Made by a program: the position numbers and the translations under genes. Shown here piece after piece: positions 1 through 6,234 of a DNA stretch of 7,790 bases. The stretch is from Neisseriaceae bacterium (lineage in GTDB: Bacteria > Pseudomonadota > Gammaproteobacteria > Burkholderiales > Neisseriaceae). Every line of letters starts with the position of its first letter. Position 1 is the stretch's first letter. Under the pieces are notes generated by a model. The model was given only the letters and a program-made list of their open reading frames with translations, did no database searches and had not been told where the DNA came from. The DNA lies in contig JASLDB010000047.1 in assembly GCA_030151665.1 (NCBI GenBank), positions 1-7,790 of the forward strand, in the 5' to 3' direction.

Positions 1-1
1 T

Positions 2-817
2 CGAGAAGTGGCGAAACTGTGCCGAAAAGTGGTCATGAAACATGTCTTAACTGAGGGCAGTAGTAAAAAAACACGCCGTAAGATTTTTGATGGTCAATTG
101 GTTGAAATTAATGATGCCAATTTGCATGATTATTTGGGTGTGCGCCGCTTTGATTATGGTGTTGCAGACACTGAAAATCGTGTTGGTCAAGTTACTGGTC
201 TGGCGTGGACAGAGGTCGGTGGTGAGCTATTGACAGTGGAAGCAGTTGCCTTAAAAGGCAAGGGTCAAATTGTTCGTACAGGTAAATTGGGCGATGTCAT
301 GCAAGAGTCGATTACTGCGGCTTTAAGCGTGGTGCGTTCACGTGCCGAAGCATTGGGTATTGCACCTGACTTTTACGAGAAAACGGACATGCATGTCCAC
401 GTTCCTGAAGGCGCAACACCAAAAGATGGTCCTAGTGCGGGGATCGGCATGACTTTGGCAATGGTTTCTGCATTGACCAATATCCCTGTGAGAGCCGATG
501 TGGCGATGACAGGTGAGATTACCTTGCGTGGAGAGGTATTGCCTATTGGTGGCTTGAAAGAAAAACTATTGGCAGCACTTCGCGGTGGTATTAAACATGT
601 TTTGATTCCCAAGGATAATGTGAAGGACTTGGAAGAAATTCCAATGAATGTCAAAGAGGGTTTAAGTATTCATCCAGTACAGTGGATTGATGAGGTATTG
701 TCATTTGCGCTAAGCTCGATGCCTGAACCTTTTACATCAAGCTTGAATGATGAGGGCATGGATAACTTACCAGTAAAAAAAGCTGCTAGGTCAAGCGACA
801 AAGCGACAAAGCACTAG
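2..817 (+). CDS. lon: ATP-dependent protease Lon, C-terminal part (5' end outside window)
   Basis: Lon is a cytoplasmic AAA+ serine protease that unfolds and degrades misfolded and regulatory proteins. Only about the last 271 codons are present. The frame is open to the left edge, and the residues before the GTG at 8 (Arg-Glu, giving REVAKLCRKV) still match Lon, so that GTG is internal and not a start. The segment holds the end of the ATPase module and the whole proteolytic domain, which begins near the GVRRFDYG motif. The catalytic Ser lies in KDGPSAG (codon 434-436) and the catalytic Lys in PIGGLKEK (codon 557-559), so the dyad is intact. WTEVGGELL, typical of the domain, is also present. 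After the conserved IHPVQWIDEVL there is a polar tail of about 40 residues ending in KATKH, which looks lineage-specific. hupB follows 162 bases downstream behind its own promoter. Family assignment is essentially certain; ATPase motifs cannot be checked here. Confidence 0.97.
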   Translation, partial: REVAKLCRKVVMKHVLTEGSSKKTRRKIFDGQLVEINDANLHDYLGVRRFDYGVADTENRVGQVTGLAWTEVGGELLTVEAVALKGKGQIVRTGKLGDVMQESITAALSVVRSRAEALGIAPDFYEKTDMHVHVPEGATPKDGPSAGIGMTLAMVSALTNIPVRADVAMTGEITLRGEVLPIGGLKEKLLAALRGGIKHVLIPKDNVKDLEEIPMNVKEGLSIHPVQWIDEVLSFALSSMPEPFTSSLNDEGMDNLPVKKAARSSDKATKH

Positions 818-849
818 TTTGTGGTGATATTGTGTCTTATATCAACAAA
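818..849 (+). other. Bulged stem-loop directly after lon
   Basis: Directly after the lon stop, TTTGT plus TGATAT (818-822 and 825-830) can pair with ATATCA plus ACAAA (839-849). This leaves a two-base GG bulge and an 8-nt loop. There is no T-run after it, so it is not a classical intrinsic terminator. It could protect the lon mRNA 3' end or be part of a factor-dependent end. The pairing is seen in the sequence; the role is inference. Confidence 0.35.
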
Positions 850-885
850 TAGTGCACAAATGCAGCATGGTTAATCATTCGGTGC

Positions 886-915
886 TTGACACTGGGTTTT
901 TAGGCTTGCTATAAA
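886..915 (+). promoter_or_regulatory. Sigma-70 promoter of hupB
   Basis: A perfect -35 box TTGACA (886-891) is followed after 18 nt by TATAAA (910-915), which is preceded by TG one base away (907-908, an extended -10). Transcription should start near 922, giving a leader of about 58 nt before the hupB start. This is the best promoter match in the window and fits the high expression expected for HU. It separates hupB from lon transcriptionally. Confidence 0.8.
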
Positions 916-925
916 GCATACATGC

Positions 926-940
926 TCCAAGCTACTTGGA
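926..940 (+). repeat. Short perfect inverted repeat in hupB leader
   Basis: TCCAAG-CTA-CTTGGA is a perfect 6-bp inverted repeat with a 3-nt loop, starting a few bases after the predicted hupB transcription start. It could form a small 5' hairpin that stabilises the mRNA, or be an operator half-site pair. No known regulator site is recognised. Confidence 0.4.
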
Positions 941-965
941 TAATCAATCGATTTAACAATGATAG

Positions 966-970
966 AAAGG
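966..970 (+). promoter_or_regulatory. Ribosome binding site that sets the hupB GTG start
   Basis: AAAGG followed by 9 nt places the start at the GTG at 980, not at the upstream in-frame ATG at 959, which would lie before this site and add residues not found in HU. Confidence 0.75.
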
Positions 971-979
971 GACTTTATT

Positions 980-1249
980 GTGAATAAGTCTGAACTCATC
1001 GAAGCAATTGCACAAAACGCAGATATTTCTAAAGCCGCTGCTGGCAAAGCATTGGATGGCATGATTGATGCTGTAACCACAGCTTTAAAAACTGGCGATA
1101 CAGTAACTTTAGTTGGTTTTGGTACTTTCTATGTTGGTGAACGTGCAGAGCGTAACGGTCGCAACCCTAAAACTGGTGAAGCTTTGGTGATTCCTGCTGC
1201 TAAAACACCTAAGTTCCGTGCTGGTAAAGCATTAAAAGACGCAATGTAA
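980..1249 (+). CDS. hupB: DNA-binding protein HU-beta
   Basis: HU is a small dimeric nucleoid protein that binds and bends DNA without strong sequence preference and supports replication, recombination and global transcription. Starting at the GTG at 980 gives 89 residues beginning MNKSELIEAIA, the usual length and start for this family; the in-frame ATG at 959 would add seven unrelated residues. Two N-terminal helices (about 1-38) form the dimer body. The signature GFGTF at 46-50 and GRNPKTG at 60-66 form the DNA-binding arm, with Pro63 as the residue that wedges into DNA. The C-terminal helix ends in KALKDAM. The gene has its own promoter and terminator, so it is probably monocistronic. It sits between lon and ppiD, the same order as in enterobacteria. 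HU rather than IHF is favoured by the N-terminus and the short C-terminal end. Confidence 0.96.
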   Translation: MNKSELIEAIAQNADISKAAAGKALDGMIDAVTTALKTGDTVTLVGFGTFYVGERAERNGRNPKTGEALVIPAAKTPKFRAGKALKDAM

Positions 1250-1275
1250 TTAGGCATTAGCCCATTACTTTAAAG

Positions 1276-1306
1276 AAAGAAGGTGAACAGTTTGTTCACC
1301 TTTTTT
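1276..1306 (+). terminator. Intrinsic terminator of hupB
   Basis: AGGTGAAC (1281-1288) pairs perfectly with GTTCACCT (1294-1301) around a 5-nt loop and is followed by a T-run (1301-1306). Upstream A residues can pair with part of the T-run and extend the stem. It starts 27 bases after the hupB stop and would cut ppiD off from hupB transcription. Confidence 0.88.
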
Positions 1307-1362
1307 ATTAGATAAGCGTTAAAATGCTTTTATTATTAATTTTTATTGAATCTGAATATACT

Positions 1363-3207
1363 ATGTTTCAAGTAGTTGAAAAATACCAAAGATCAGTTAA
1401 GATCATTATTGGCGCCTTGGCCTTAAGCTTTGTTGTGGTGGGTGGTAGCATGGTAGCCATGCCTACTGATAGCTATTTGGTTAAAATTGGCGACACTGAA
1501 ATTACCGAGCAAGATGTTATGCGTGTGGCGCAGAATCTTGAGGGCGGTAGTACAGACGAAGTAAAACAACAGGTGCTAGAAAGCTTGAGTAATGAAGCTT
1601 ATTTGTTGATGGGCGCGAAACAATTGGGTATTGAAATCCCATTGGAGGCGATTAAACAAAGCATTATGCAAAAGCCAGAGTTTCAAGAAAATGGTCAGTT
1701 TAGCGAAGCTTTATATCAAGGTTTTTTAAAAAATAGCAACCAAACTGAAGATGATTTGATTCGCAGTCTGCGTAATCAAGCCATGTTGATGGCAGTGGTT
1801 AATCTCTTGGAAAGCAATCACATGATTAGTGATGTGCAAGCCAAAGATGTGGTTGGCCTGATGATGTCTGAGCGTGAAGTGCGTACCATGACGTTTAATA
1901 GCGCTATGTGGACCAAAGACATTCAAGTGAGTGATGACGAAGTTCAAAAATACTACGATGCTCACAAAAAAGATTATATGCAACCACAAGCGGTGAAGTT
2001 TGAGTTTGTGGTATTGGCTGCAAAAGCTTTGGCAGAAAAGCAAACTGTCAGTGAGGATGAATTGAAAAAAGCCTTTGCCAGTCAATCGGCTAATGTGCAA
2101 GCCGTGCGTGAGGTTGCTCATATTATGATTGCTGTACCAAAAGATGCAGATCATGCCACCCAAAAAGCCTTAGAGAAAAAAGCAGCTGATGTGTTGGCCA
2201 AAGTTAAAGCCAAGCCTGCTGATTTTGCTGCATTGGCAAAAATGTATTCCGATGATAAAACAAGTGGTGCAAAAGGTGGTGTTTTAGGCCCTATTCGTGC
2301 TGATGGACAATTGGGTATTGAAGCGGCTGCATTTAAATTGAAAAAAGATGAAGTCAGTGCTTTAGTAAAAAGCGCTGAAGGCTATCATATTGTTAAAGTG
2401 TTGAATATTCCAGCAGCACCAACGATGGAGAGCATGAAGCCTCAGTTAGAAGCCCAAGTCAAAGAACAAAAAGCCGTGAAGGCCATGCGTGAATCCAAAG
2501 ATGTAATGGCTGAATTGGCGTTCAATACCCCCAATGATTTAAAAGCATTGGCGAAAAAATTGAATACCACAGTTGAACAAAGTGGTGAGTGGATTACTGA
2601 AGCACAAGCCAAAGAACAACAAATGCCAGAAGAGCTGATTAAGGCGATTTTTAGTGCTGAGTCGATTAAAGCCAAGCACAATTCAGAGCCTATTTCCGTT
2701 GAAGATAAAGGCATTTGGGTGGTTCGTCCAACCGAAGTTCGTCCTGAAAAGCAACTGTCTTTTGCCGAAGTTAAAGAGGCGGTGCAGCAACAAGTATTCA
2801 CCACTAAATTAAATGCTTTGGCGAAGCAAAAAGCGCAAGAAGCGTTAGCAAAACTGCAAAAAGGTGAAAAAGTTGATTTGCCTTGGTCACCTGTGCAAAC
2901 ATTAACCACTGAAATGGCCAAGCAAAATTTACCACCAGAAGCCTATCAGCAAATGTTATCAGCCAAACCTGTCAATGGTAAGCCTGCTTATGTGCTATTA
3001 GAGGGTTTGCCAACGCCCGTATTAATGGAAGTGGTTAGTGTGAAGGTGCCAGACAATGCAGGTGAAATTTTGCCACAAGTTAAGGAGCAATTGGCAACTG
3101 TACAAGGTCAAAATTCATTGGTGTTGTATTTACAAAGTTTGAAAAAAACCATTAAGATGAAAAAAGGCTCACAAACATTGCGCGTAGCTGGTAGCGCAGC
3201 AGAGTAA
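1363..3207 (+). CDS. ppiD: Membrane-anchored periplasmic chaperone / parvulin-like protein PpiD
   Basis: PpiD-type proteins are tethered to the inner membrane near the Sec translocon and assist folding of newly exported proteins. The chosen start at 1363 (MFQVVEKYQR) gives 614 residues, close to the 623 of E. coli PpiD. An ATG at 1324 would add a hydrophobic MLLLLIFIE stretch without family support. No strong Shine-Dalgarno sequence precedes either start, so the start is the least certain part. A single membrane helix spans about residues 12-33 with a short cytoplasmic N-terminus. A SurA-like N-terminal domain follows (about 38-240). A parvulin domain lies at about 249-346, with His253, DDKTSGAKGG, and His342 in GYHIVKV. 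The rest is a Lys/Ala/Gln-rich helical C-terminal part. The Asp usual in the parvulin GGDLG motif is Val307 here, suggesting weak or no isomerase activity. A direct terminator follows. Promoter not clearly identified; TATTAT at 1331-1336 is a weak candidate. Confidence 0.93.
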   Translation: MFQVVEKYQRSVKIIIGALALSFVVVGGSMVAMPTDSYLVKIGDTEITEQDVMRVAQNLEGGSTDEVKQQVLESLSNEAYLLMGAKQLGIEIPLEAIKQSIMQKPEFQENGQFSEALYQGFLKNSNQTEDDLIRSLRNQAMLMAVVNLLESNHMISDVQAKDVVGLMMSEREVRTMTFNSAMWTKDIQVSDDEVQKYYDAHKKDYMQPQAVKFEFVVLAAKALAEKQTVSEDELKKAFASQSANVQAVREVAHIMIAVPKDADHATQKALEKKAADVLAKVKAKPADFAALAKMYSDDKTSGAKGGVLGPIRADGQLGIEAAAFKLKKDEVSALVKSAEGYHIVKVLNIPAAPTMESMKPQLEAQVKEQKAVKAMRESKDVMAELAFNTPNDLKALAKKLNTTVEQSGEWITEAQAKEQQMPEELIKAIFSAESIKAKHNSEPISVEDKGIWVVRPTEVRPEKQLSFAEVKEAVQQQVFTTKLNALAKQKAQEALAKLQKGEKVDLPWSPVQTLTTEMAKQNLPPEAYQQMLSAKPVNGKPAYVLLEGLPTPVLMEVVSVKVPDNAGEILPQVKEQLATVQGQNSLVLYLQSLKKTIKMKKGSQTLRVAGSAAE

Positions 3208-3218
3208 AAATGGGTATT

Positions 3219-3252
3219 AAAAAAAGCGAAGCTTTTAAGCTTCGCTTTTTTT
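3219..3252. terminator. Bidirectional intrinsic terminator between ppiD and sodB
   Basis: GCGAAGCTT (3226-3234) is complementary to AAGCTTCGC (3237-3245), a nearly perfect palindrome. It is flanked by an A-run on the left (3219-3225) and a T-run on the right (3246-3252). The T-run serves ppiD on the plus strand, and the A-run reads as a T-run for sodB on the minus strand. One element therefore ends both convergent genes. Confidence 0.92.
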
Positions 3253-3257
3253 GTACT

Positions 3258-3302
3258 GAAAATTAAGCAGCGAAAAATTAAGCAGCGAAAAATTAAGCAG
3301 CG
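3258..3302 (-). repeat. Three tandem copies of a 15-bp unit spanning the sodB stop codon
   Basis: The unit AAAAATTAAGCAGCG (plus strand) occurs at 3273-3287 and 3288-3302, and once more at 3258-3272 with a G for the first A. On the sodB strand each copy reads TTC GCT GCT TAA plus spacer, so the final codons Phe-Ala-Ala and the stop are present three times in the same frame. Fifteen bases is five codons, so all three stops stay in frame. This looks like a slippage or duplication product at the gene end. Confidence 0.93.
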
Positions 3303-3874
3303 AAACGCTTAGCCACTTCTTCCCAGTTAACGATTTGCCAGAAACCACCTAAGTAATTAGGGCGACTATTGCGGTAATCGATGTAGTAAGCATGTTCCCA
3401 AACATCACATGTTAGCAATGGTGTTGCGTCACCAGTTAAAGGTGTTGCTGCATTGCTGGTTGATGCCAAATCCAAAGAACCATCGGCATTTTTAACCAAC
3501 CAAGCCCAACCAGAACCAAATGTACCCGCTGCACAAGTGCCAAATGCTTCTTGGAACTTCTCGAAAGAACCCCATTTTGCATCGATTGCAGCAGCCAAGT
3601 CACCTGTTGGTTTGCCTTGACCATTTGGCGTTAGGCTGAACCAGTAAAAAGTGTGGTTCCAAGTTTGTGCTGCATTGTTAAATACGCCACCTGTTGATTT
3701 TTTAACAATCTCTTCTAAAGACAAGTTTTCGAATTCCGTGCCTTTGATTTGATTGTTTAAATTGGTGATGTAAGTTTGGTGGTGTTTACCATAATGAAAC
3801 TCTAAAGTTTCTTTTGATAGGTGTGGTTCTAAAGCATCTAGTGCATATGGAAGAGTAGGTAGTGTATGTTCCAT
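3293..3874 (-). CDS. sodB: Iron superoxide dismutase
   Basis: This enzyme converts superoxide to hydrogen peroxide and oxygen in the cytoplasm. The protein has 193 residues, the normal length for the Fe/Mn family, and starts MEHTLPTLPY. The four metal ligands are visible: His27 in EFHYGKHH, His74 in TWNHTFYW, and Asp157 and His161 in DVWEHAYY. Gln70 in the AAQTWNH context is the position and residue typical of iron-type enzymes, which favours Fe over Mn. No signal peptide is present. The start is supported by AGGAG on the minus strand (3881-3885) with 6 nt spacing. The gene is convergent with ppiD and divergent from dnaB, and the sequence is very similar to what I recall of Neisseria SodB. 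The C-terminus KRFAA is followed by two further in-frame copies of the Phe-Ala-Ala-stop unit. Iron preference is inferred from sequence only. Confidence 0.97.
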   Translation of the reverse strand: MEHTLPTLPYALDALEPHLSKETLEFHYGKHHQTYITNLNNQIKGTEFENLSLEEIVKKSTGGVFNNAAQTWNHTFYWFSLTPNGQGKPTGDLAAAIDAKWGSFEKFQEAFGTCAAGTFGSGWAWLVKNADGSLDLASTSNAATPLTGDATPLLTCDVWEHAYYIDYRNSRPNYLGGFWQIVNWEEVAKRFAA

Positions 3875-3908
3875 TCTGATCTCCTAGCGTATGTGAAGGT
3901 TAATCGGT

Positions 3909-3940
3909 CTGTGAATGCACATTGTACGTTGTTTTCACAG
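3909..3940 (-). promoter_or_regulatory. Inverted repeat in the sodB leader, possible operator or mRNA hairpin
   Basis: CTGTGAA (3909-3915) and TTCACAG (3934-3940) form a perfect 7-bp inverted repeat with 18 nt between. It lies just downstream of the predicted sodB start of transcription and upstream of its ribosome binding site. It could be a regulator site or an mRNA structure. It does not resemble a Fur box or an FNR site that I can recognise. Confidence 0.35.
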
Positions 3941-3950
3941 CTTGGCTCTA

Positions 3951-3956
3951 ATTATA
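3951..3956 (-). promoter_or_regulatory. Probable -10 box of the sodB promoter
   Basis: Read on the minus strand, this is TATAAT inside an AT-rich run (3950-3966). Transcription would start near 3944 and give a leader of about 70 nt. At 17 nt spacing the -35 position reads CCCCAA, which is a poor match, so sodB may depend on an activator or on the AT-rich context. Only the -10 is convincing. Confidence 0.5.
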
Positions 3957-4026
3957 TATATTAATTGTCCCTTTTGGGGAAACTATCAAGCATTTGCGAA
4001 TGCAACTGCCTAATTGTCAGGTGTAA

Positions 4027-4035
4027 TGGTAAAAT
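4027..4035 (+). promoter_or_regulatory. Probable extended -10 promoter of dnaB
   Basis: TGG followed by TAAAAT (4030-4035) fits an extended -10 element; no good -35 box stands 17 nt upstream. Transcription would start near 4042, leaving a short leader of about 20 nt with the ribosome binding site GAGAGG at 4049-4054. Confidence 0.45.
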
Positions 4036-4062
4036 GGCACAAATTTCTGAGAGGTAAAATGC

Positions 4063-5469
4063 ATGGAAGATTGGGATATGGATAATGTGGACCAAGATGT
4101 GGCCGCTTTATCATTGCCACCACATTCGGTGGAAGCGGAGCAGTCGGTTTTGGGTGGTTTGTTATTGGAAAATTCAGCATGGGATCGCATTGCTGATGTA
4201 TTGATGGCCGATGACTTTTACCGACAAGAGCACCGTTTTATTTTTCGTGCCATTGCTTCTTTGATTGAGCTCTCACGCCCAGCGGATGTGATAACAGTAC
4301 AAGAAGAATTGCAGCGGCGTGAAGAAATTGATGAAGTGGGTGGTTTGCCTTATTTAATCGATTTGGTGCAAAACACCCCGTCAGCTGCCAATATTCGCCG
4401 TTATGCCGAAATTGTGCGTGAACGGTCTATTATGCGCCAATTGGCACAAGTGGGAACCGATATTGCCCGTGCTGCTTATAACCCACAAGGGCGTGAAGCA
4501 GCACAACTGCTAGATGAAGCTGAGAACAAAGTTTTCCAAATTGCAGAAAGCACCAGTCGCTCACAACAAGGTTTCTTGGAGATGCCAGATTTATTGAGCG
4601 AAGTAGTGGAGCGTATTGATGCCTTGTATTCACGTGAAAACCCCGATGAAGTGACGGGTGTTTCCACTGGTTTTACAGATTTAGACAATAAAACATCTGG
4701 TTTGCAACCGGGGGATTTGGTGATTGTGGCGGGTCGACCTTCGATGGGTAAAACCGCATTCTCAATGAACATTGCCGAGCATGTTGGTGTGGTCGAAAAT
4801 TTACCGGTTGCTGTATTTTCTATGGAGATGGGTGGTACGCAACTGGTTATGAGGATGTTGGGTTCTGTGGGGCGCTTGGATCAACATGTTTTACGCACAG
4901 GCCGCTTGGAAGATGATCATTGGAGCAGTTTAAACGAGGCAGTGATGAAATTATCCAATGCCCCTGTGTTTATTGATGAAACCCCTGGTTTGACGGCATT
5001 GGAATTGCGCGCACGTGCAAGGCGTTTGGCACGTCGCTTTGATGGCAAATTGGGTTTAATTGTGATTGACTATTTACAATTAATGTCTGGCTCTGGTCGA
5101 GGGGATAATCGCTCATCAGAACTGGGCGAGATTTCTCGATCGTTAAAAGCACTGGCCAAAGAATTGCAAGTGCCTGTTATTGCCTTGTCCCAATTGTCGC
5201 GTTCAGTAGAACAACGAACTGATAAACGACCCATGATGTCTGACTTGCGTGAGTCGGGTGCGATTGAGCAAGATGCTGATATTATTATCTTTATGTACCG
5301 TGATGAATATTACAATGCGGATTCACCCTACAAAGGCTATGCAGAGGCGATTATTGGTAAACATCGTAATGGCCCAACTGGCAAAGTGATTTTGACATTC
5401 TTGGGTCAATTTGCCAAATTTGACAACGCAGCATTGCCTGAAGGCGGTTTCGGTTTTGATGATGAATAA
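4063..5469 (+). CDS. dnaB: Replicative DNA helicase DnaB
   Basis: DnaB is the hexameric 5'-3' helicase that unwinds the chromosome at the replication fork and works with DnaG primase and the polymerase holoenzyme. The product has 468 residues, close to E. coli DnaB (471), so it is complete and carries no intein. The N-terminal domain starts at PPHSVEAEQSVLGGLL (19-34) and runs to roughly residue 120. After a linker, the RecA-like motor has Walker A GRPSMGKT (224-231), Walker B ending in Asp336 of LIVIDYLQLM, and the late motif DLRESGAIEQDAD. GAGAGG with 8 nt spacing supports the start at 4063. The alternative in-frame ATG at 4078 would be too far away. An overlapping out-of-frame ATG at 4059 opens only eight codons. 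dnaB is divergent from sodB and is followed 132 bases later by the pilin genes, with no clear terminator between them. Confidence 0.98.
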   Translation: MEDWDMDNVDQDVAALSLPPHSVEAEQSVLGGLLLENSAWDRIADVLMADDFYRQEHRFIFRAIASLIELSRPADVITVQEELQRREEIDEVGGLPYLIDLVQNTPSAANIRRYAEIVRERSIMRQLAQVGTDIARAAYNPQGREAAQLLDEAENKVFQIAESTSRSQQGFLEMPDLLSEVVERIDALYSRENPDEVTGVSTGFTDLDNKTSGLQPGDLVIVAGRPSMGKTAFSMNIAEHVGVVENLPVAVFSMEMGGTQLVMRMLGSVGRLDQHVLRTGRLEDDHWSSLNEAVMKLSNAPVFIDETPGLTALELRARARRLARRFDGKLGLIVIDYLQLMSGSGRGDNRSSELGEISRSLKALAKELQVPVIALSQLSRSVEQRTDKRPMMSDLRESGAIEQDADIIIFMYRDEYYNADSPYKGYAEAIIGKHRNGPTGKVILTFLGQFAKFDNAALPEGGFGFDDE

Positions 5470-5508
5470 GGCTTAATACCCTCTTCAATCATGGTGGCGC
5501 TTATCGCA

Positions 5509-5540
5509 CAGTACTACCATTAGTCTAAAATGTCAGTACT
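5509..5540 (+). repeat. Direct repeat CAGTACT upstream of the pilin cluster
   Basis: CAGTACT occurs at 5509-5515 and 5534-5540, 25 bases apart start to start. AGTACT is itself palindromic, so the two copies could also pair as a weak hairpin. They lie just upstream of the candidate fimT promoter and might be paired operator half-sites. The function is unknown. Confidence 0.4.
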
Positions 5541-5554
5541 CAGCTGTCTTGATT

Positions 5555-5563
5555 TGGTAATAT
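5555..5563 (+). promoter_or_regulatory. Possible extended -10 promoter of the minor pilin cluster
   Basis: TGG followed by TAATAT (5558-5563) resembles the dnaB element (TGG TAAAAT). No good -35 box is seen. Transcription would start near 5570, about 32 nt before the fimT start. Because no terminator is visible after dnaB, read-through from dnaB is an alternative source of transcription. Confidence 0.35.
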
Positions 5564-5601
5564 TAAGACACAATTACTCTTATAGCATATAAAGGCTGTG
5601 T

Positions 5602-6234
5602 ATGCATATGCAAGCACATTTAAAAGAACAAGGCTTTACGCTCGTCGAACTCATGGTAACCGTGGTTATCATGGGTCTTTTTGCTGCCATGGCCATGCCT
5701 GCCATGACCAAAATGGGCAAGGGGGCTTCACAAAATGAAGCAGCTGCTGGTTTTGCCAGTGTTATTAATTCGGCAAGACAAGAGGCATTGCGTCAAGGCA
5801 CACCTGTTTACATGTGCCCTGCAAACATTAAAAAAGATGGTAAATTAGATGGCTGTGGTAAGGATGGGTTTGCTAAAGGTATTGTTTCTTATGCGGATTC
5901 TGATAAAAGCAATAGCTATACCGCAGGAGAGTCTTTGCGCCTGTATCAAGTTAAATCGACATTAACTGTACAGATTGATATTTTGAATGATGGCAAATTA
6001 GAAAAAGGCCCTGCTGAGTTTGGTTTTCAGGGCAATGGTAATGTAATCGGCAGTGCACAAGCCATGCGATTTATCTTTACCGATAAGGATGATCCACTAA
6101 CAACGGCGAGGATTATGTATGTTGATTACAGTGGTCGTGCTGTATTGTGTAAAAATGGGCGAGGTGTTGAGCCTAAAGGGTATGTAGCCACCTTGTGTAC
6201 ATCACCTGATAAATTGAGGGCTGCGGCATCATGA
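5602..6234 (+). CDS. fimT: FimT/PilH-type minor pseudopilin (GspH/FimT family)
   Basis: Minor pilins of this type take part in type IV pilus assembly at the inner membrane, and some FimT proteins have been reported to bind DNA during transformation. The 210-residue product has a type III prepilin leader, MHMQAHLKEQG, cut after Gly11. Phe12 is at +1 and Glu16 at +5, followed by a hydrophobic helix to about residue 35. This predicts processing and N-methylation by PilD. The soluble domain has four cysteines (72, 85, 183, 199) that could form two disulfides. Start 5602 is preferred because AAAGG (5591-5595) is 6 nt away; the ATG at 5608 would be 12 nt away. The stop overlaps the next start by four bases (ATGA). 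It is the first gene of the cluster and corresponds to Neisseria pilH, judged by position after dnaB. I do not see a strict GRxR motif of DNA-binding FimT; NGRG at 185-188 is the nearest. Confidence 0.88.
   Translation: MHMQAHLKEQGFTLVELMVTVVIMGLFAAMAMPAMTKMGKGASQNEAAAGFASVINSARQEALRQGTPVYMCPANIKKDGKLDGCGKDGFAKGIVSYADSDKSNSYTAGESLRLYQVKSTLTVQIDILNDGKLEKGPAEFGFQGNGNVIGSAQAMRFIFTDKDDPLTTARIMYVDYSGRAVLCKNGRGVEPKGYVATLCTSPDKLRAAAS

Noticed and set aside
8..10. GTG at 8 as the start of a 269-residue protein
   Set aside because: Codons before it continue the Lon sequence (REVAKLCRKV), so the gene is cut by the window edge.
959..961. ATG at 959 as the hupB start
   Set aside because: It would add seven residues absent from HU, and it lies upstream of the AAAGG site that fits the GTG at 980.
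1324..1326. ATG at 1324 as the ppiD start
   Set aside because: The added 13 residues are not part of PpiD N-termini and would place a second hydrophobic stretch before the anchor; 1363 fits the family better, although neither has a good ribosome binding site.
1357..1362. TATACT as a -10 box
   Set aside because: It abuts the ppiD ATG, so a transcript would start inside the coding sequence.
1726..2921. Long minus-strand open frames inside ppiD (1726-2163 and 2442-2921)
   Set aside because: They are antisense to a clear PpiD gene, show no recognisable domains and have Cys/Ser/Phe-rich compositions typical of shadow frames.
3968..3980. TCCC-TTTTG-GGGA as a small terminator
   Set aside because: Only four base pairs and no following T-run on either strand; it sits upstream of both divergent genes.
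4059..4085. Eight-codon upstream frame overlapping the dnaB start
   Set aside because: The ATG is only 4 nt from GAGAGG and overlaps the real start; nothing suggests that it is translated.
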